A DNA stretch of 64,000 nt from Nitrolancea sp040255925 (GTDB lineage: Bacteria > Chloroflexota > Chloroflexia > Thermomicrobiales > Thermomicrobiaceae). The notes below the pieces were generated by a model. It was not told where the DNA came from, did no database searches, and saw only the letters and a program-made list of their open reading frames with translations. The stretch covers positions 1 through 64,000 of the forward strand of contig JBDZVX010000002.1 of the NCBI GenBank assembly GCA_040255925.1, in the 5' to 3' direction. This document shows positions 24,364 through 34,411 of this stretch, in pieces. The position numbers and the translations under genes are program-made. Each line of letters starts with the position of its first letter. Position 1 is the stretch's first letter.

Positions 24364-25080
24364 GTGGGGCGGAACGAGAACGGACAAGTCCGGGTTCGTG
24401 GCACCCAGGATGGGCTTGTCATGCACCTCCCGCCCGACCTGCCCCGGCCGACATTGCTCGGGCAAGTCCGGGAATGCCTGACCGGTGCCGGCGGCTTCTT
24501 CCGGCAGGCGGAGGTCGTCGTTGATTACGGGACCCGCCCTCCGGACGTTGAGGAGATCGTCGCGCTCCGATCGGTTCTGGCTGGCAACGCGATCACCATC
24601 CGGTCGATTACCGCCGCGATTCCGGCCTATCGCGAGATCCTCCAGGCCTGGGGATACCATCCGATCCGGCTCAATGGCCGGGATAACACCATGCACGGCC
24701 GGGAGATCCCGGTCACGCATACCGAGGGGGAACGAGGAGCGCTCTACGTCCGGCGTACGCTCCGCTCCGGATCGTCGGTTCGAAGTGCCGGCGATATCGT
24801 CATCCTCGGAGATGTGAATGCCGGTGCCGAAGTCTTCGCCGGTGGGGATGTGATCGTTTGGGGAGTCGTCCGGGGAACCGTCCATGCCGGCATGAATGGC
24901 GACTTCCAGGCCACGATCTGCGCGCTACGGCTCGTGCCGACCCAGCTCCGGATTGGAACCATCTTCGCGCGGCCGCCGGACGAGCAGGGGGGTCAGATGG
25001 ATACTCCGATGATCGCCCGCGTGCAGGACGGAGAGATTGTCGTCGAGCACTGGCGCTCGGACCGGCGGGTCAGCCGGTAA
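24364..25080 (+). CDS. minC: Septum site-determining protein MinC
   Basis: A 238-residue MinC. The N-terminal domain (about 1-105) should bind FtsZ; the C-terminal beta-helix is clear at about 120-205, with repeated short strands ending in Gly (RSGSSVRSAGDIVILGDVNAG, then AEVFAGGDVIVWGVVRGTVHAG), and it binds MinD. MinCD blocks Z-ring assembly away from mid-cell. The GTG start at 24364 follows GGGAGGAG. The C-terminal tail is longer than average. First of minCDE, 97 nt after PBP2, so it may belong to the same operon. Confidence 0.9.
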   Translation: MGRNENGQVRVRGTQDGLVMHLPPDLPRPTLLGQVRECLTGAGGFFRQAEVVVDYGTRPPDVEEIVALRSVLAGNAITIRSITAAIPAYREILQAWGYHPIRLNGRDNTMHGREIPVTHTEGERGALYVRRTLRSGSSVRSAGDIVILGDVNAGAEVFAGGDVIVWGVVRGTVHAGMNGDFQATICALRLVPTQLRIGTIFARPPDEQGGQMDTPMIARVQDGEIVVEHWRSDRRVSR

Positions 25081-25201
25081 CCCGGTCGCGCGGCACCGCC
25101 GGGGCCCGGCAACGTTCCAGTTAGGGGCACCGGCCCGGCCGGGACAACTTTTCCTAGCGGGCGGTCGCCGCGCACGGGAGTCTAAAGTAGGTGAGGGTAA
25201 C

Positions 25202-26065
25202 ATGGGAGAAACCGATCAACGGCGCGGCAGCGGGCGCGTCGTAACCATTACATCCGGCAAGGGTGGTGTCGGAAAGACAACGACCACGGCTAACGTCGGG
25301 GCGGCGCTGGCGGACAGAGGGAAATCGGTCGTCCTAATCGACGCGGACATCGGCCTGCGGAATCTCGATATCGTGCTCGGACTCGAAAACCGGATCGTCT
25401 ACGATCTGGTCGACGTGGTGGAGGGCACCTGCCGCTTACGTCAAGCGATGATCCGCGACAAGCGGCTCAATAATTTGCACCTGATTCCGGCCGCTCAAAC
25501 GCGGGACAAGGAAGCGGTCTCACCGGAGCAGATGAGGACGCTTTGTAATGACCTCCGCCAGCAGTTCGACTTCATCCTGATCGACTCCCCGGCCGGGATC
25601 GAGCAAGGCTTCCGCAACGCGATCGCCGGGGCGGATGAGGTGCTCGTGGTCACCAACCCGGAGGTTTCTTCCGTCCGGGATGCCGACCGCATCATCGGGC
25701 TGGTTGAAGCGGCGGAACTGCCTATACCCAGGCTGATCATCAACCGGCTCAACCCGCTGTTGGTCAGCCGTGGGGATATGATGAGCATGGAGGATGTCAC
25801 CGATATCCTCTCGATCCCGCTGGTCGGCATCGTGCCGGACGATGAGTCGATCGTGACATCGACCAACCGGGGCGAGCCCGCCGCGCTCAACACCCAGTCA
25901 CGAGCCGGGCAGGCATTCCGGGACATCGCGGCACGGCTGACCGGCGAAGACGTTCCGATGGCGGTCCAGGATGAGCCCAAGGATGGAGCCTTGCGCCGGA
26001 TCCTTCGCATGCTGAAGATTGGCGGCAACCAGGCCGTACCGCTACGAGGGGGAGGAACACATTAA
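25202..26065 (+). CDS. minD: Septum site-determining ATPase MinD
   Basis: A 287-residue deviant Walker-A ATPase. The motif GKGGVGKTTTTANVG lies at about 18-32, DADIGLRNLDIVLGLE follows, and the Walker B-like FILIDSPAGIEQGF carries the catalytic Asp. The C-terminal RRILRMLKIGG is a candidate membrane-targeting amphipathic helix. MinD recruits MinC to the membrane and is released by MinE. ATG 25202 follows GAGGG; the frame continues upstream to 25037 into the end of minC, which I reject. One nt separates minD and minE. Confidence 0.96.
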   Translation: MGETDQRRGSGRVVTITSGKGGVGKTTTTANVGAALADRGKSVVLIDADIGLRNLDIVLGLENRIVYDLVDVVEGTCRLRQAMIRDKRLNNLHLIPAAQTRDKEAVSPEQMRTLCNDLRQQFDFILIDSPAGIEQGFRNAIAGADEVLVVTNPEVSSVRDADRIIGLVEAAELPIPRLIINRLNPLLVSRGDMMSMEDVTDILSIPLVGIVPDDESIVTSTNRGEPAALNTQSRAGQAFRDIAARLTGEDVPMAVQDEPKDGALRRILRMLKIGGNQAVPLRGGGTH

Positions 26066-26356
26066 ATGGGCTTCCTGAATTCCGTCTTCGGACGCGGGGG
26101 CAAGAAGAGTCCGCCTCCAAGCCCCCATCAGAGCGCGCATGTCGCGAAGCAGCGCCTGGTTGAGGTTCTGGTACAGGATCATGTGAAGCTCACGCCGGAC
26201 GCACTGGCGGCCATCCGGGCCGACATCATCAGGAGCCTTTCCCGCCATCTTGACGTGGATGCCGATCAGCTCCAGATCAATATCACCCGAAACGAGCGGG
26301 GCGAGAACCTCGTGGCCAACGTACCGGTCCGGCGAAGCGCTGGCCGGAGGAGATAA
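26066..26356 (+). CDS. minE: Cell division topological specificity factor MinE
   Basis: A 96-residue MinE. The N-terminal membrane-targeting helix starts MGFLNSVFG, the anti-MinCD segment is AKQRLVEVLVQDHVKL and the dimerisation part is IRADIIRSLSRHLDVDADQLQINI. It stimulates MinD ATPase and makes the Min system oscillate. Full MinCDE suggests a rod-shaped or at least Min-patterned cell. The ATG directly follows the minD stop codon. The Ser/Pro-rich residues 14-22 are a lineage insertion. Confidence 0.93.
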   Translation: MGFLNSVFGRGGKKSPPPSPHQSAHVAKQRLVEVLVQDHVKLTPDALAAIRADIIRSLSRHLDVDADQLQINITRNERGENLVANVPVRRSAGRRR

Positions 26357-26362
26357 TCGGTC

Positions 26363-26788
26363 ATGGGTATCGACGGCGTGCTTGGCCCACTGTGGCTCCA
26401 TCATGTCGGAATCCTCGTCGACGACCTCGATGATGCGATCGCTCGCTACCGGGCGCTTGGATTTCCCGAGCCAGAACTCTTCGACATCACTGATCAGGGC
26501 GTGCGAGTGGCATCATTCGACGCGGGGCCTGGTTACGTCGAGATCCTGGCGCCAACCATCCCGGAAAGCGGTGTTGCCCGCTATCTGGAGTCACGCGGGC
26601 CAGGTATCCACCATGTGGCCTACGCCGTCCCGGATCTGGAATCGGCACTCAGTCAACTGGAGGAAGCGGGGTTTGAACTGATCGACCGGAGCCCACGGAT
26701 CGGCGTCCATGGCTGGCGAATCGCCTTTATTCATCCACGGTCATGCTCCGGCGTACTCACCGAGCTGGTCCAGACCGACTCCGCCTAG
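26363..26788 (+). CDS. mce: Methylmalonyl-CoA epimerase
   Basis: A 141-residue vicinal-oxygen-chelate protein with two beta-alpha-beta-beta-beta units. The metal ligands are visible: LHHVGILVDDLD with the first His, YVEILAP with Glu, GPGIHHVAYAVPDLE with the second His and LTELVQ with the last Glu. It interconverts the R and S forms of methylmalonyl-CoA. It sits 6 nt after minE and 19 nt before the mutase gene, so the metabolic block is attached to the min operon. Confidence 0.93.
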   Translation: MGIDGVLGPLWLHHVGILVDDLDDAIARYRALGFPEPELFDITDQGVRVASFDAGPGYVEILAPTIPESGVARYLESRGPGIHHVAYAVPDLESALSQLEEAGFELIDRSPRIGVHGWRIAFIHPRSCSGVLTELVQTDSA

Positions 26789-26807
26789 GCTGGAAAGAGA
26801 GAACCCG

Positions 26808-28379
<1,572 letters not shown>

Positions 28380-28425
28380 TGGCCGCCGTTCCGGAACGGC
28401 TCCACGAGGAAGGCGGATAGCGCGT

Positions 28426-29979
28426 ATGACTAGCGGACAGGATGTCAAGCGCGCGAGACTTGAGCGGATTCGCGCCGAGGGCGCTGAGCAGGAGCGTGAG
28501 GCAGCCAAGAAACAGCACGCCCGCGGCAAGCTGACCGCCCGCGAGCGGATCGACTGCCTGCTCGACCCCGGCTCGTTCGTCGAGCTGGATGCCCTAGTAC
28601 AGCACCGCTCCCACTATTTCGGCATGGACAAACGCCGCCCCTATGGCGATGGAGTTATTACCGGCTACGGCACGCTCGACGGCCGGACGGTCGCGGTCTT
28701 CTCCCAGGACTTCACGATCTTCGGTGGAAGCCTCGGTGAGGCGTTCGCGGAAAAGATGATCAAGATCATGGACCTGGCGATGAAGATCGGCTGCCCGATC
28801 ATCGGGATCAACGACTCCGCCGGGGCCCGGATTCAGGAGGGAGTTGAAGGGCTTGCCGGCTACGGTGAGGTCTTCTACCGCAACGTCCAAGCGTCGGGCG
28901 TCATCCCCCAGATTTCGATCATCGCCGGGCCGTGCGCCGGTGGGGCCGTCTACTCCCCGGCAATGACCGATTTCATCTGCATGGTCAGAGGTCTGAGCCA
29001 GATGTTCATCACCGGGCCGGATGTGATTAAAACGGTCACCGGTGAGGAAGTGACCCACGAACAGCTTGGCGGGGCGGTGACGCACGTCGGCGTGAGCGGC
29101 GTGGCCCACTTCGCCCTGGATGACGAGGCCCAGCTCTTCGAACACGTCCGGGCGCTGATGAGCTTCCTCCCATCGAACAACCTGGAGGAGGCGCCCTATA
29201 TCCCACCGGAGGACGATCCGGAGCGGGCCGATCCCGAGCTCGATTCGCTGGTGCCGGAGGTCAGCAGCAAGCCCTACGACATGCACGAGGTCATCAGCCG
29301 GATCGTCGATGACGGCGTGTTCCTCGAAGTGCAGCCGGACTGGGCGCGGAATATCCTCATCGGGCTTTCCCGGCTCGACGGGCACGTGGTCGGGATCGTC
29401 GCCAACCAGCCACGGGTGCTGGCCGGAACGCTCGACATCGACGCGTCGAGCAAGGCGGCGCGGTTCGTCCGCTTCTGCGACGCGTTCAACATCCCGCTGG
29501 TGACCTTCGTCGATGTTCCGGGATTCCTGCCCGGTACGACCCAGGAGTATGGCGGGATCATCCGGCACGGCTCCAAGCTGCTCTATGCCTATTGTGAGGC
29601 TACCGTGCCGAAGGTGACGGTCATCACGCGCAAGGCCTATGGCGGCGCATATGTGGTCATGTGCTCCCAGTCACTGCGGTCGGATTTCAACGTCGCCTGG
29701 CCGACGGCGGAGGTGGCGGTGATGGGCTCGGATGCGGCAGTCAACCTCATCTTCCGCCGTCAGATTACCCAGGCAGATGACCCCGAGCAGCGACGGAAGG
29801 AACTGGCCACGCGGTACGCCGAGGAGTTCGCCAATCCGTACCAGGTCGCCTCGCGCGGTTACGTCGATGCCGTGATTGCACCGAGCCAGACACGGCCCTG
29901 GCTGATCAAGACGCTCCGGGCAGCCAGGAAGAAACGGGTCGCCGTCCCGTCTCGCAAGCACGGGAACATTCCACTATGA
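28426..29979 (+). CDS. pccB: Acyl-CoA carboxylase carboxyltransferase (beta) subunit
   Basis: A 517-residue carboxyltransferase of the propionyl/acetyl-CoA type. Crotonase-fold halves carry the oxyanion motifs: CPIIGINDSAGARIQEGVEGLAGYGE with GPCAGGAVYSPAMTDF in the first half and FVDVPGFLPGTTQEYGG with RKAYGGAYVVM in the second. It transfers CO2 from carboxybiotin to the acyl-CoA; with the neighbouring mutase and epimerase, propionyl-CoA is the probable substrate. ATG 28426 begins MTSGQDVKRARLERIR. The last codons overlap the epsilon-like gene (ATGA). Confidence 0.93.
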   Translation: MTSGQDVKRARLERIRAEGAEQEREAAKKQHARGKLTARERIDCLLDPGSFVELDALVQHRSHYFGMDKRRPYGDGVITGYGTLDGRTVAVFSQDFTIFGGSLGEAFAEKMIKIMDLAMKIGCPIIGINDSAGARIQEGVEGLAGYGEVFYRNVQASGVIPQISIIAGPCAGGAVYSPAMTDFICMVRGLSQMFITGPDVIKTVTGEEVTHEQLGGAVTHVGVSGVAHFALDDEAQLFEHVRALMSFLPSNNLEEAPYIPPEDDPERADPELDSLVPEVSSKPYDMHEVISRIVDDGVFLEVQPDWARNILIGLSRLDGHVVGIVANQPRVLAGTLDIDASSKAARFVRFCDAFNIPLVTFVDVPGFLPGTTQEYGGIIRHGSKLLYAYCEATVPKVTVITRKAYGGAYVVMCSQSLRSDFNVAWPTAEVAVMGSDAAVNLIFRRQITQADDPEQRRKELATRYAEEFANPYQVASRGYVDAVIAPSQTRPWLIKTLRAARKKRVAVPSRKHGNIPL

Positions 29980-30218
29980 TCGGGGACGACGCCGAAGCGG
30001 GTGATCGCGTGCCGGAAATGACGGTCACGCCGGCACCAACTCCGGCGGAACTCGCGGCGATCGTGATGGCATTCCGCATCCGGAATGCCTCCGCCGCTCC
30101 GGCACCGGCAGCCGCGGCCGACGCCTGGATGGTAGCCGCGCGGCGGGAGGGATTACGCGGGCAACCATCCGGTTGGGGATTGGATGGCTGGGAACTGGCA
30201 GCACGCGTCCGGTGGTAA
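29976..30218 (+). CDS. Acyl-CoA carboxylase epsilon-like subunit
   Basis: An 80-residue protein whose ATG overlaps the stop of the beta subunit by 4 nt, a coupled arrangement. It matches the short epsilon family seen in actinobacterial carboxylases: a PAPTPAELAAIVMAF helix near residues 18-33, an Ala/Pro linker, and a C-terminal basic stretch ending WELAARVRW. In actinomycetes the epsilon subunit binds and stabilises the beta subunit. The match rests on helix-linker-Trp layout and on context; function here is inferred. Confidence 0.72.
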   Translation: MIGDDAEAGDRVPEMTVTPAPTPAELAAIVMAFRIRNASAAPAPAAAADAWMVAARREGLRGQPSGWGLDGWELAARVRW

Positions 30219-30242
30219 CCGGACGTGGGTCCTGGAGGGGGC

Positions 30243-32003
30243 GTGGGCGAGCGGGTGCAGGTATTTCAAAAGATTCTTGTCGCGAACCGGGGCGAGATCG
30301 CGCTGCGGGTCATGCGCGCGTGCCGCGAACTCGGCATCGCGGCGATCGCCGTGTATGGCGCCGGGGAACTTGATGCTCCTCACGTCCGGTATGCCGATGA
30401 GGCCTACCGTATCCCATCGGATCAGCCGATCCCCTACCTGGACATCGCGGCGCTGATTGAAGTCGCCCGGCGCGCGAACGCGGATGCTATCCATCCCGGC
30501 TATGGCTTTCTCGCCGAGAATGCCGCCTTCGCGACCGCCTGTGCCGAGGCGGGCATTGTGTTCATTGGACCACCGGCCCCGGCAATGCGTGTGATGGGCG
30601 ACAAGGTCCGGGCACGTCATGCCGCGATCGAGGCTGGCGTGCCGGTCGTTCCGGGCAGTGACGGGCCAGTCGATATCGACGGCGCGCGTACCTTTGGTGA
30701 GGCCAACGGATACCCGATCGCGCTGAAAGCGGCGGCCGGCGGCGGTGGACGGGGCTTCCGGGTCGCCTGGCAGGCGAGCGAGGTCGAAGGAGCCTATCGC
30801 GGCGCGGCCGGTGAAGGCTCCCGCTACTTCGGCGACGCGACGGTCTACGCGGAACGATATCTCGATCATCCCCGCCACATCGAAATCCAGGTCTTCGCCG
30901 ACACCCACGGCAACGTCGTCTCGCTCGGCGAGCGGGATTGTTCGATCCAGCGGCGGCACCAGAAGCTCATCGAAGAGAGCCCATCACCGGCAATCGACCA
31001 AGTGCTTCGCCAGGAGATGGGCCGGACGGCGGTCGCCCTGGCACGGAGCGTGGACTACCTCGGTGCCGGGACCGTCGAATATCTCTTCCAAGATGGAGCG
31101 TTCTATTTCCTGGAGATGAACACCCGGATTCAGGTGGAGCATCCGGTGACCGAGATGGTGACCGGGATCGACCTGGTCAAGGAGCAGATCCAGGTCGCGG
31201 CTGGGGAACCCCTCTCCTTCGATGGCGAGATCGAGCCGCGCGGACACGCCATCGAATGCCGGATCAACGCCGAAGACCCGTTCCGGGGCTTCGCGCCGTC
31301 GCCGGGAACGGTCACCACCTTCCGTCCACCAAGCGGCTTCGGCATCCGCGTCGATAGCGGCGCCGGGGATGGGCACAAGGTGCTGCCCGAGTACGATTCA
31401 CTGCTGGCCAAGCTGATCGTCTGGGGCCGCGACCGGGACGAAGCGATCGCCCGCCTGCGCCGGGTGCTGACCGAGTTCTCGATTACCGGATTAGCGACGA
31501 CGATCCCCTTCCACCGCGCGGTAGCCGGGCACCCGGTCTTCCAGCGTGGGACCTTCGATACCCGGTTTCTCGAACGCCACCCGGATATTCTCCAGGCGGC
31601 GCCAACTTCAGACCTGGGCGCCGGAACGCAGATGAACGGCCACCAGCGGACCGCGGAAGAGTATGTGGTCGAAGTTGCCGGCAAGCGATTCGACGTCCGG
31701 CTCTACGCCCCAGCTAGCAAAACACCGAGCCGGGCGCCCGTGATTGGGCGCGCCCGGAGCGGACCGGTCACCCAGACCCAGCACGGCGAGGTGACGAGCC
31801 CGATTCAGGGGACCGTGCTCTCGGTCGCGGTCGTGGCCGGCGAGACGGTCGATGCCGGCACGCTCATCTGCGTGATCGAAGCTATGAAGATGGAGAACGA
31901 GATCACCGCGCCACACGTCGGGGTGGTGAAGGCGATCGAGGTCACGCCGGGACAGGCCGTCCGGATCGGCGCGCGGCTCGCGGTGATTGATCCTCCGGCG
32001 TAA
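30243..32003 (+). CDS. pccA: Acyl-CoA carboxylase biotin carboxylase/BCCP subunit
   Basis: A 586-residue alpha subunit. The biotin carboxylase part begins KILVANRGEIALRVMRACRELG, with the ATP-grasp loop AAGGGGRGFRV and FLEMNTRIQVEHPVTE. The C-terminal biotinyl domain carries IEAMKMENEITAP, with the biotinylated Lys near residue 549. Length is shorter than the roughly 650-700 of many propionyl-CoA carboxylase subunits, because the linker is short. It carboxylates biotin with ATP and bicarbonate. The start is GTG 30243 with GGAGGG close by; GTG 30255 is also possible. Confidence 0.92.
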   Translation: MGERVQVFQKILVANRGEIALRVMRACRELGIAAIAVYGAGELDAPHVRYADEAYRIPSDQPIPYLDIAALIEVARRANADAIHPGYGFLAENAAFATACAEAGIVFIGPPAPAMRVMGDKVRARHAAIEAGVPVVPGSDGPVDIDGARTFGEANGYPIALKAAAGGGGRGFRVAWQASEVEGAYRGAAGEGSRYFGDATVYAERYLDHPRHIEIQVFADTHGNVVSLGERDCSIQRRHQKLIEESPSPAIDQVLRQEMGRTAVALARSVDYLGAGTVEYLFQDGAFYFLEMNTRIQVEHPVTEMVTGIDLVKEQIQVAAGEPLSFDGEIEPRGHAIECRINAEDPFRGFAPSPGTVTTFRPPSGFGIRVDSGAGDGHKVLPEYDSLLAKLIVWGRDRDEAIARLRRVLTEFSITGLATTIPFHRAVAGHPVFQRGTFDTRFLERHPDILQAAPTSDLGAGTQMNGHQRTAEEYVVEVAGKRFDVRLYAPASKTPSRAPVIGRARSGPVTQTQHGEVTSPIQGTVLSVAVVAGETVDAGTLICVIEAMKMENEITAPHVGVVKAIEVTPGQAVRIGARLAVIDPPA

Positions 32004-32054
32004 GGCACGGCACGCGGCCCTCACCCCACAGCGGCCCATGAATCATCCACGTAG

Positions 32055-32083
32055 CCGGTCATAGATGACCGGACAGCGTGTCC
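32055..32083 (+). terminator. Double hairpin after the carboxylase operon
   Basis: CCGGTCAT/ATGACCGG (32055-32072, 2-nt loop) overlaps GGACA/TGTCC (32071-32083, 3-nt loop), 51 nt after the carboxylase stop. Mutually exclusive hairpins without a T-run; it lies between the metabolic and dcw operons. Confidence 0.55.
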
Positions 32084-32110
32084 GGACGCCCGCTCGTGGC
32101 ACGAAGATGG

Positions 32111-32138
32111 TTGCGCCGGGGGTGTACGTATGTATAAT
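32111..32138 (+). promoter_or_regulatory. Promoter of the dcw cluster
   Basis: TTGCGC at 32111-32116 and consensus TATAAT at 32133-32138, spacer 16 nt, directly upstream of the TGGGG array. It would start transcription near 32145, inside the repeats. Confidence 0.6.
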
Positions 32139-32139
32139 G

Positions 32140-32184
32140 TGGATAAGGGTGGGGCCAAGTGGGGATAAATGGGGACATCTGTGG
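32140..32184 (+). promoter_or_regulatory. MraZ operator array with embedded DnaA-box-like sequences
   Basis: Five-base units recur every 10 nt: TGGAT at 32140, TGGGG at 32150, 32160 and 32170, TGTGG at 32180. Direct TGGGN repeats with 5-nt spacers upstream of mraZ are the known MraZ binding pattern in E. coli. The array starts 2 nt after the -10 box, so bound MraZ would block its own promoter. DnaA-box matches TGTGGATAA at 32138-32146 and 32180-32188, and TGGGGATAA at 32160-32168, overlap the units. Confidence 0.75.
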
Positions 32185-32451
32185 ATAACTCGCCTTCCCC
32201 ATCGCCATTCGAACGCCGTCCGGTGAGCGCTCAAGCTACATCGTCTACTCGTGCCGGCAGCGTGCTCGACTTCCCCCCGGCGGGATTGTCCCATCGCACG
32301 GATTTGGCAGACCCTGGGTATTGATACTGATCACTCTAACCGGATAGCGGGCGCGCTCCGGAAGCAACCGGGCACACGTCAGCCGGGTTGCGTACCGGTG
32401 GTCTCGTGATGATCACATCAGGTCAGCCACGGGACCCCGAGATGGGAAACG

Positions 32452-32880
32452 ATGTTCCTCGGACGGTTTAGCCACACCATCGACACGAAAGGTCGGCTGG
32501 CGATCCCGGTCCGATTTCGGAACACGCTCGGGAACGACGCGGTGATTACCCGTGGCATCGACCGGTGCCTGTCCCTCTATCCAATGGATACCTGGCAGCC
32601 ATTCGCGGAAAAGGTTTCCGCCCTCTCGGTTAGCGATCCGGATGCTCGCACGTTTCGCCGGATGGTCTTTGCTGAAGCCGCCCACGTCGAGTTCGACCGG
32701 CAGGGGCGGATTCTCATCCCCCCGGAACTGCGAACCTATGCCGGGTTCGACCGTGATGTCATCGTGGTCGGCATGAACACCTACGTCGAAATCTGGAGTC
32801 CCGAGCAATGGGATTCGCAGGCGACCATGATGGAGCGGGAAGGGTCGAGTATCGCCCAGCGGCTGGCCACCCTGATTTAG
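32452..32880 (+). CDS. mraZ: Transcriptional regulator MraZ
   Basis: A 142-residue protein with two AbrB-like DNA-binding repeats: HTIDTKGRLAIPVRFR near residues 8-23 and VEFDRQGRILIPPELR near 79-94, each with the conserved D-x-x-G-R-x-x-I-P signature. MraZ rings bind TGGGN repeats and regulate the dcw cluster, including mraZ itself, and such repeats are present upstream. Its sequence is standard length. First gene of the dcw operon; rsmH follows after 23 nt. Confidence 0.96.
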   Translation: MFLGRFSHTIDTKGRLAIPVRFRNTLGNDAVITRGIDRCLSLYPMDTWQPFAEKVSALSVSDPDARTFRRMVFAEAAHVEFDRQGRILIPPELRTYAGFDRDVIVVGMNTYVEIWSPEQWDSQATMMEREGSSIAQRLATLI

Positions 32881-32903
32881 TGGATTACGAACGCGGAACG
32901 GCG

Positions 32904-33887
32904 ATGTCAACGGATAGGATAGCTCACCCCAATCCGGGTGACTTTGAGTCACATTCACTCCACCGACCGGTCCTGCTTCAGGAGACGATGGAACTCCTCC
33001 AGGTCCGGCCGGGGGGCCGGTATATCGACGCAACCTTCGGCGGAGGTGGGCATACACGGGCTATCCTGGCAGCAAGCGAACCGGATGGCGCGGTACTAGC
33101 CCTGGACGCCGATCGGGAGGCGGTTTCCCGCGCCCGTGAGCTGGCCGAGCGCCATCCCGGTCGTGTGACCGTCCGTCACGCCAACTTCGCCGAGATCGCT
33201 CAGGTGGCACGGGAAACCGGCTTCCAGCCGGTTAACGGCGTGCTCATGGACCTGGGCCTCTCGTCGTTCCAGCTCGCCAGTCCGGAGCGTGGCTTCTCCT
33301 TCCGCTCCAGCGGCCCGCTCGACATGCGTTTCAACCAAATCGCCGCCGGGCCAACTGCGGCCGACATCGTAAATACCTACTCCGAGCGAGACCTGGCCCA
33401 GATCCTGTTCAGCTACGGCGAGGAATCGAAAGCCCGGCGCATCGCCCGCGCGATTGTCGCGGCGCGGGACGCCGGCCGGATCGAGACCGCCGCGCAGCTC
33501 GCGTCGCTCGTCGAGCGAGCGGTAGGCGGCCGTCGCGGCCAACCGATTCACCCGGCAACCCGGACGTTTCAAGCGCTCCGGATCGCGGTGAACCGGGAAC
33601 TCGATGTCCTCAGGGAAGCCCTTCAGGGCGTGCTTGGTCTGCTGGCAGCGGGCGGGAGGATCGTCGTGATCTCCTTCCACTCGCTCGAAGATCGTATCGT
33701 GAAGACTTTTTTCCGGAGCGAGGCGCGGGGCTGTATCTGCCCACCGGAGACCCCGGTCTGTATCTGCGGCCACCAACCGGCGCTGCGAATCCTGACACCG
33801 AAACCGATCCGGCCATCGGAAGAAGAACAGGCGCTCAACCCAAGGAGTCGGAGCGCGCTTCTCCGGGCCGCGGAGCGCTTGCCATGA
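32904..33887 (+). CDS. rsmH: 16S rRNA (cytosine-1402-N4)-methyltransferase
   Basis: A 327-residue RsmH (MraW). The N-terminal block is HRPVLLQETMELLQVRPGGRYIDATFGGGGHTRAIL, containing the SAM-binding motif, then VLMDLGLSSFQLASPERGFSFRSSGPLDMRF, typical of the family, and ISFHSLEDRIVK. The C-terminal Cys-rich CICPPETPVCICG is also conserved. It methylates C1402 of 16S rRNA. ATG 32904 is used, although the frame is open to 32808. The end overlaps the ftsL-like gene by 4 nt. Confidence 0.96.
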   Translation: MSTDRIAHPNPGDFESHSLHRPVLLQETMELLQVRPGGRYIDATFGGGGHTRAILAASEPDGAVLALDADREAVSRARELAERHPGRVTVRHANFAEIAQVARETGFQPVNGVLMDLGLSSFQLASPERGFSFRSSGPLDMRFNQIAAGPTAADIVNTYSERDLAQILFSYGEESKARRIARAIVAARDAGRIETAAQLASLVERAVGGRRGQPIHPATRTFQALRIAVNRELDVLREALQGVLGLLAAGGRIVVISFHSLEDRIVKTFFRSEARGCICPPETPVCICGHQPALRILTPKPIRPSEEEQALNPRSRSALLRAAERLP

Positions 33888-34411
33888 CGACGGCGACACG
33901 ACCTCCCGAAGTCCAGAAGCGGCGGGTCCGCGCATCGACGCCGCCGCGTCGCGTCCCGGAACGCCGGCCCACACAGCGCGGGTACCTGACACTCAATGGG
34001 GCGGCGCTGGTCGCCCTGGCGGCGATCGTCCTGACCCTGTTGGGATTTCTCTACCTCGTGCAGACCACGCGCGTGGCCGGGCTCGGGTATGAATTGAGCC
34101 GGCTCCAACGCGATCACGATACCGTGGAAATCGAAACGGCCCGCCTGGGCTATGAGATCGCCCACTACGAATCGCTGGATACAGTCAAGCAGGTAGCGAT
34201 CGAGCAGCTTGGCATGTCATCCGGTGGCCAGCATCGCTTCCTTGATGTCCAGCGCCCGGCACAGGAACAGCTTCCACCGCCGCCACGCGAAACCGCCCCA
34301 CCGGAATCAGTCTGGCACCGGATCGAACGCGCGGCGCTCGGAACCGGACGCGCCTCGTCACTGGATCAGGTCGCCTCCACTTCAGCGCCGGCCGCTGGAT
34401 CGGCCCGATGA
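33884..34411 (+). CDS. ftsL: FtsL-like cell division protein
   Basis: A 175-residue bitopic protein in the place of ftsL. A basic N-terminal region of about 35 residues precedes one span (GAALVALAAIVLTLLGFLYLV, near 39-59), then a coiled-coil heptad stretch (LGYELSRLQRDHDTVEIETARLGYEI). The C-terminal 60 residues are a Pro-rich tail. FtsL connects the divisome proteins with FtsB and FtsQ; the identity rests on order and topology because the sequence is poorly conserved. It is coupled to rsmH upstream and ftsI downstream by 4-nt overlaps. Confidence 0.75.
   Translation: MTTATRPPEVQKRRVRASTPPRRVPERRPTQRGYLTLNGAALVALAAIVLTLLGFLYLVQTTRVAGLGYELSRLQRDHDTVEIETARLGYEIAHYESLDTVKQVAIEQLGMSSGGQHRFLDVQRPAQEQLPPPPRETAPPESVWHRIERAALGTGRASSLDQVASTSAPAAGSAR

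Larger units (their letters stand above)
32004..32451. other. Intergenic region upstream of mraZ
   Basis: 448 nt without a gene. In order it holds the double hairpin (32055-32083), a promoter (32111-32138), the TGGGG operator array (32140-32184) and a 5' leader of about 260 nt to mraZ in which I see no further element. Confidence 0.6.

Noticed and set aside
23755..24885. 376-codon minus-strand open frame
   Set aside because: Spans the end of PBP2 and minC, both clear genes on the plus strand.
28594..29568. 324-codon minus-strand open frame
   Set aside because: Shadow of the carboxylase beta subunit.
32138..32188. Chromosomal replication origin based on DnaA boxes
   Set aside because: Only three box-like sequences, without an AT-rich unwinding region or dnaA/dnaN nearby, and the same bases form the MraZ array.
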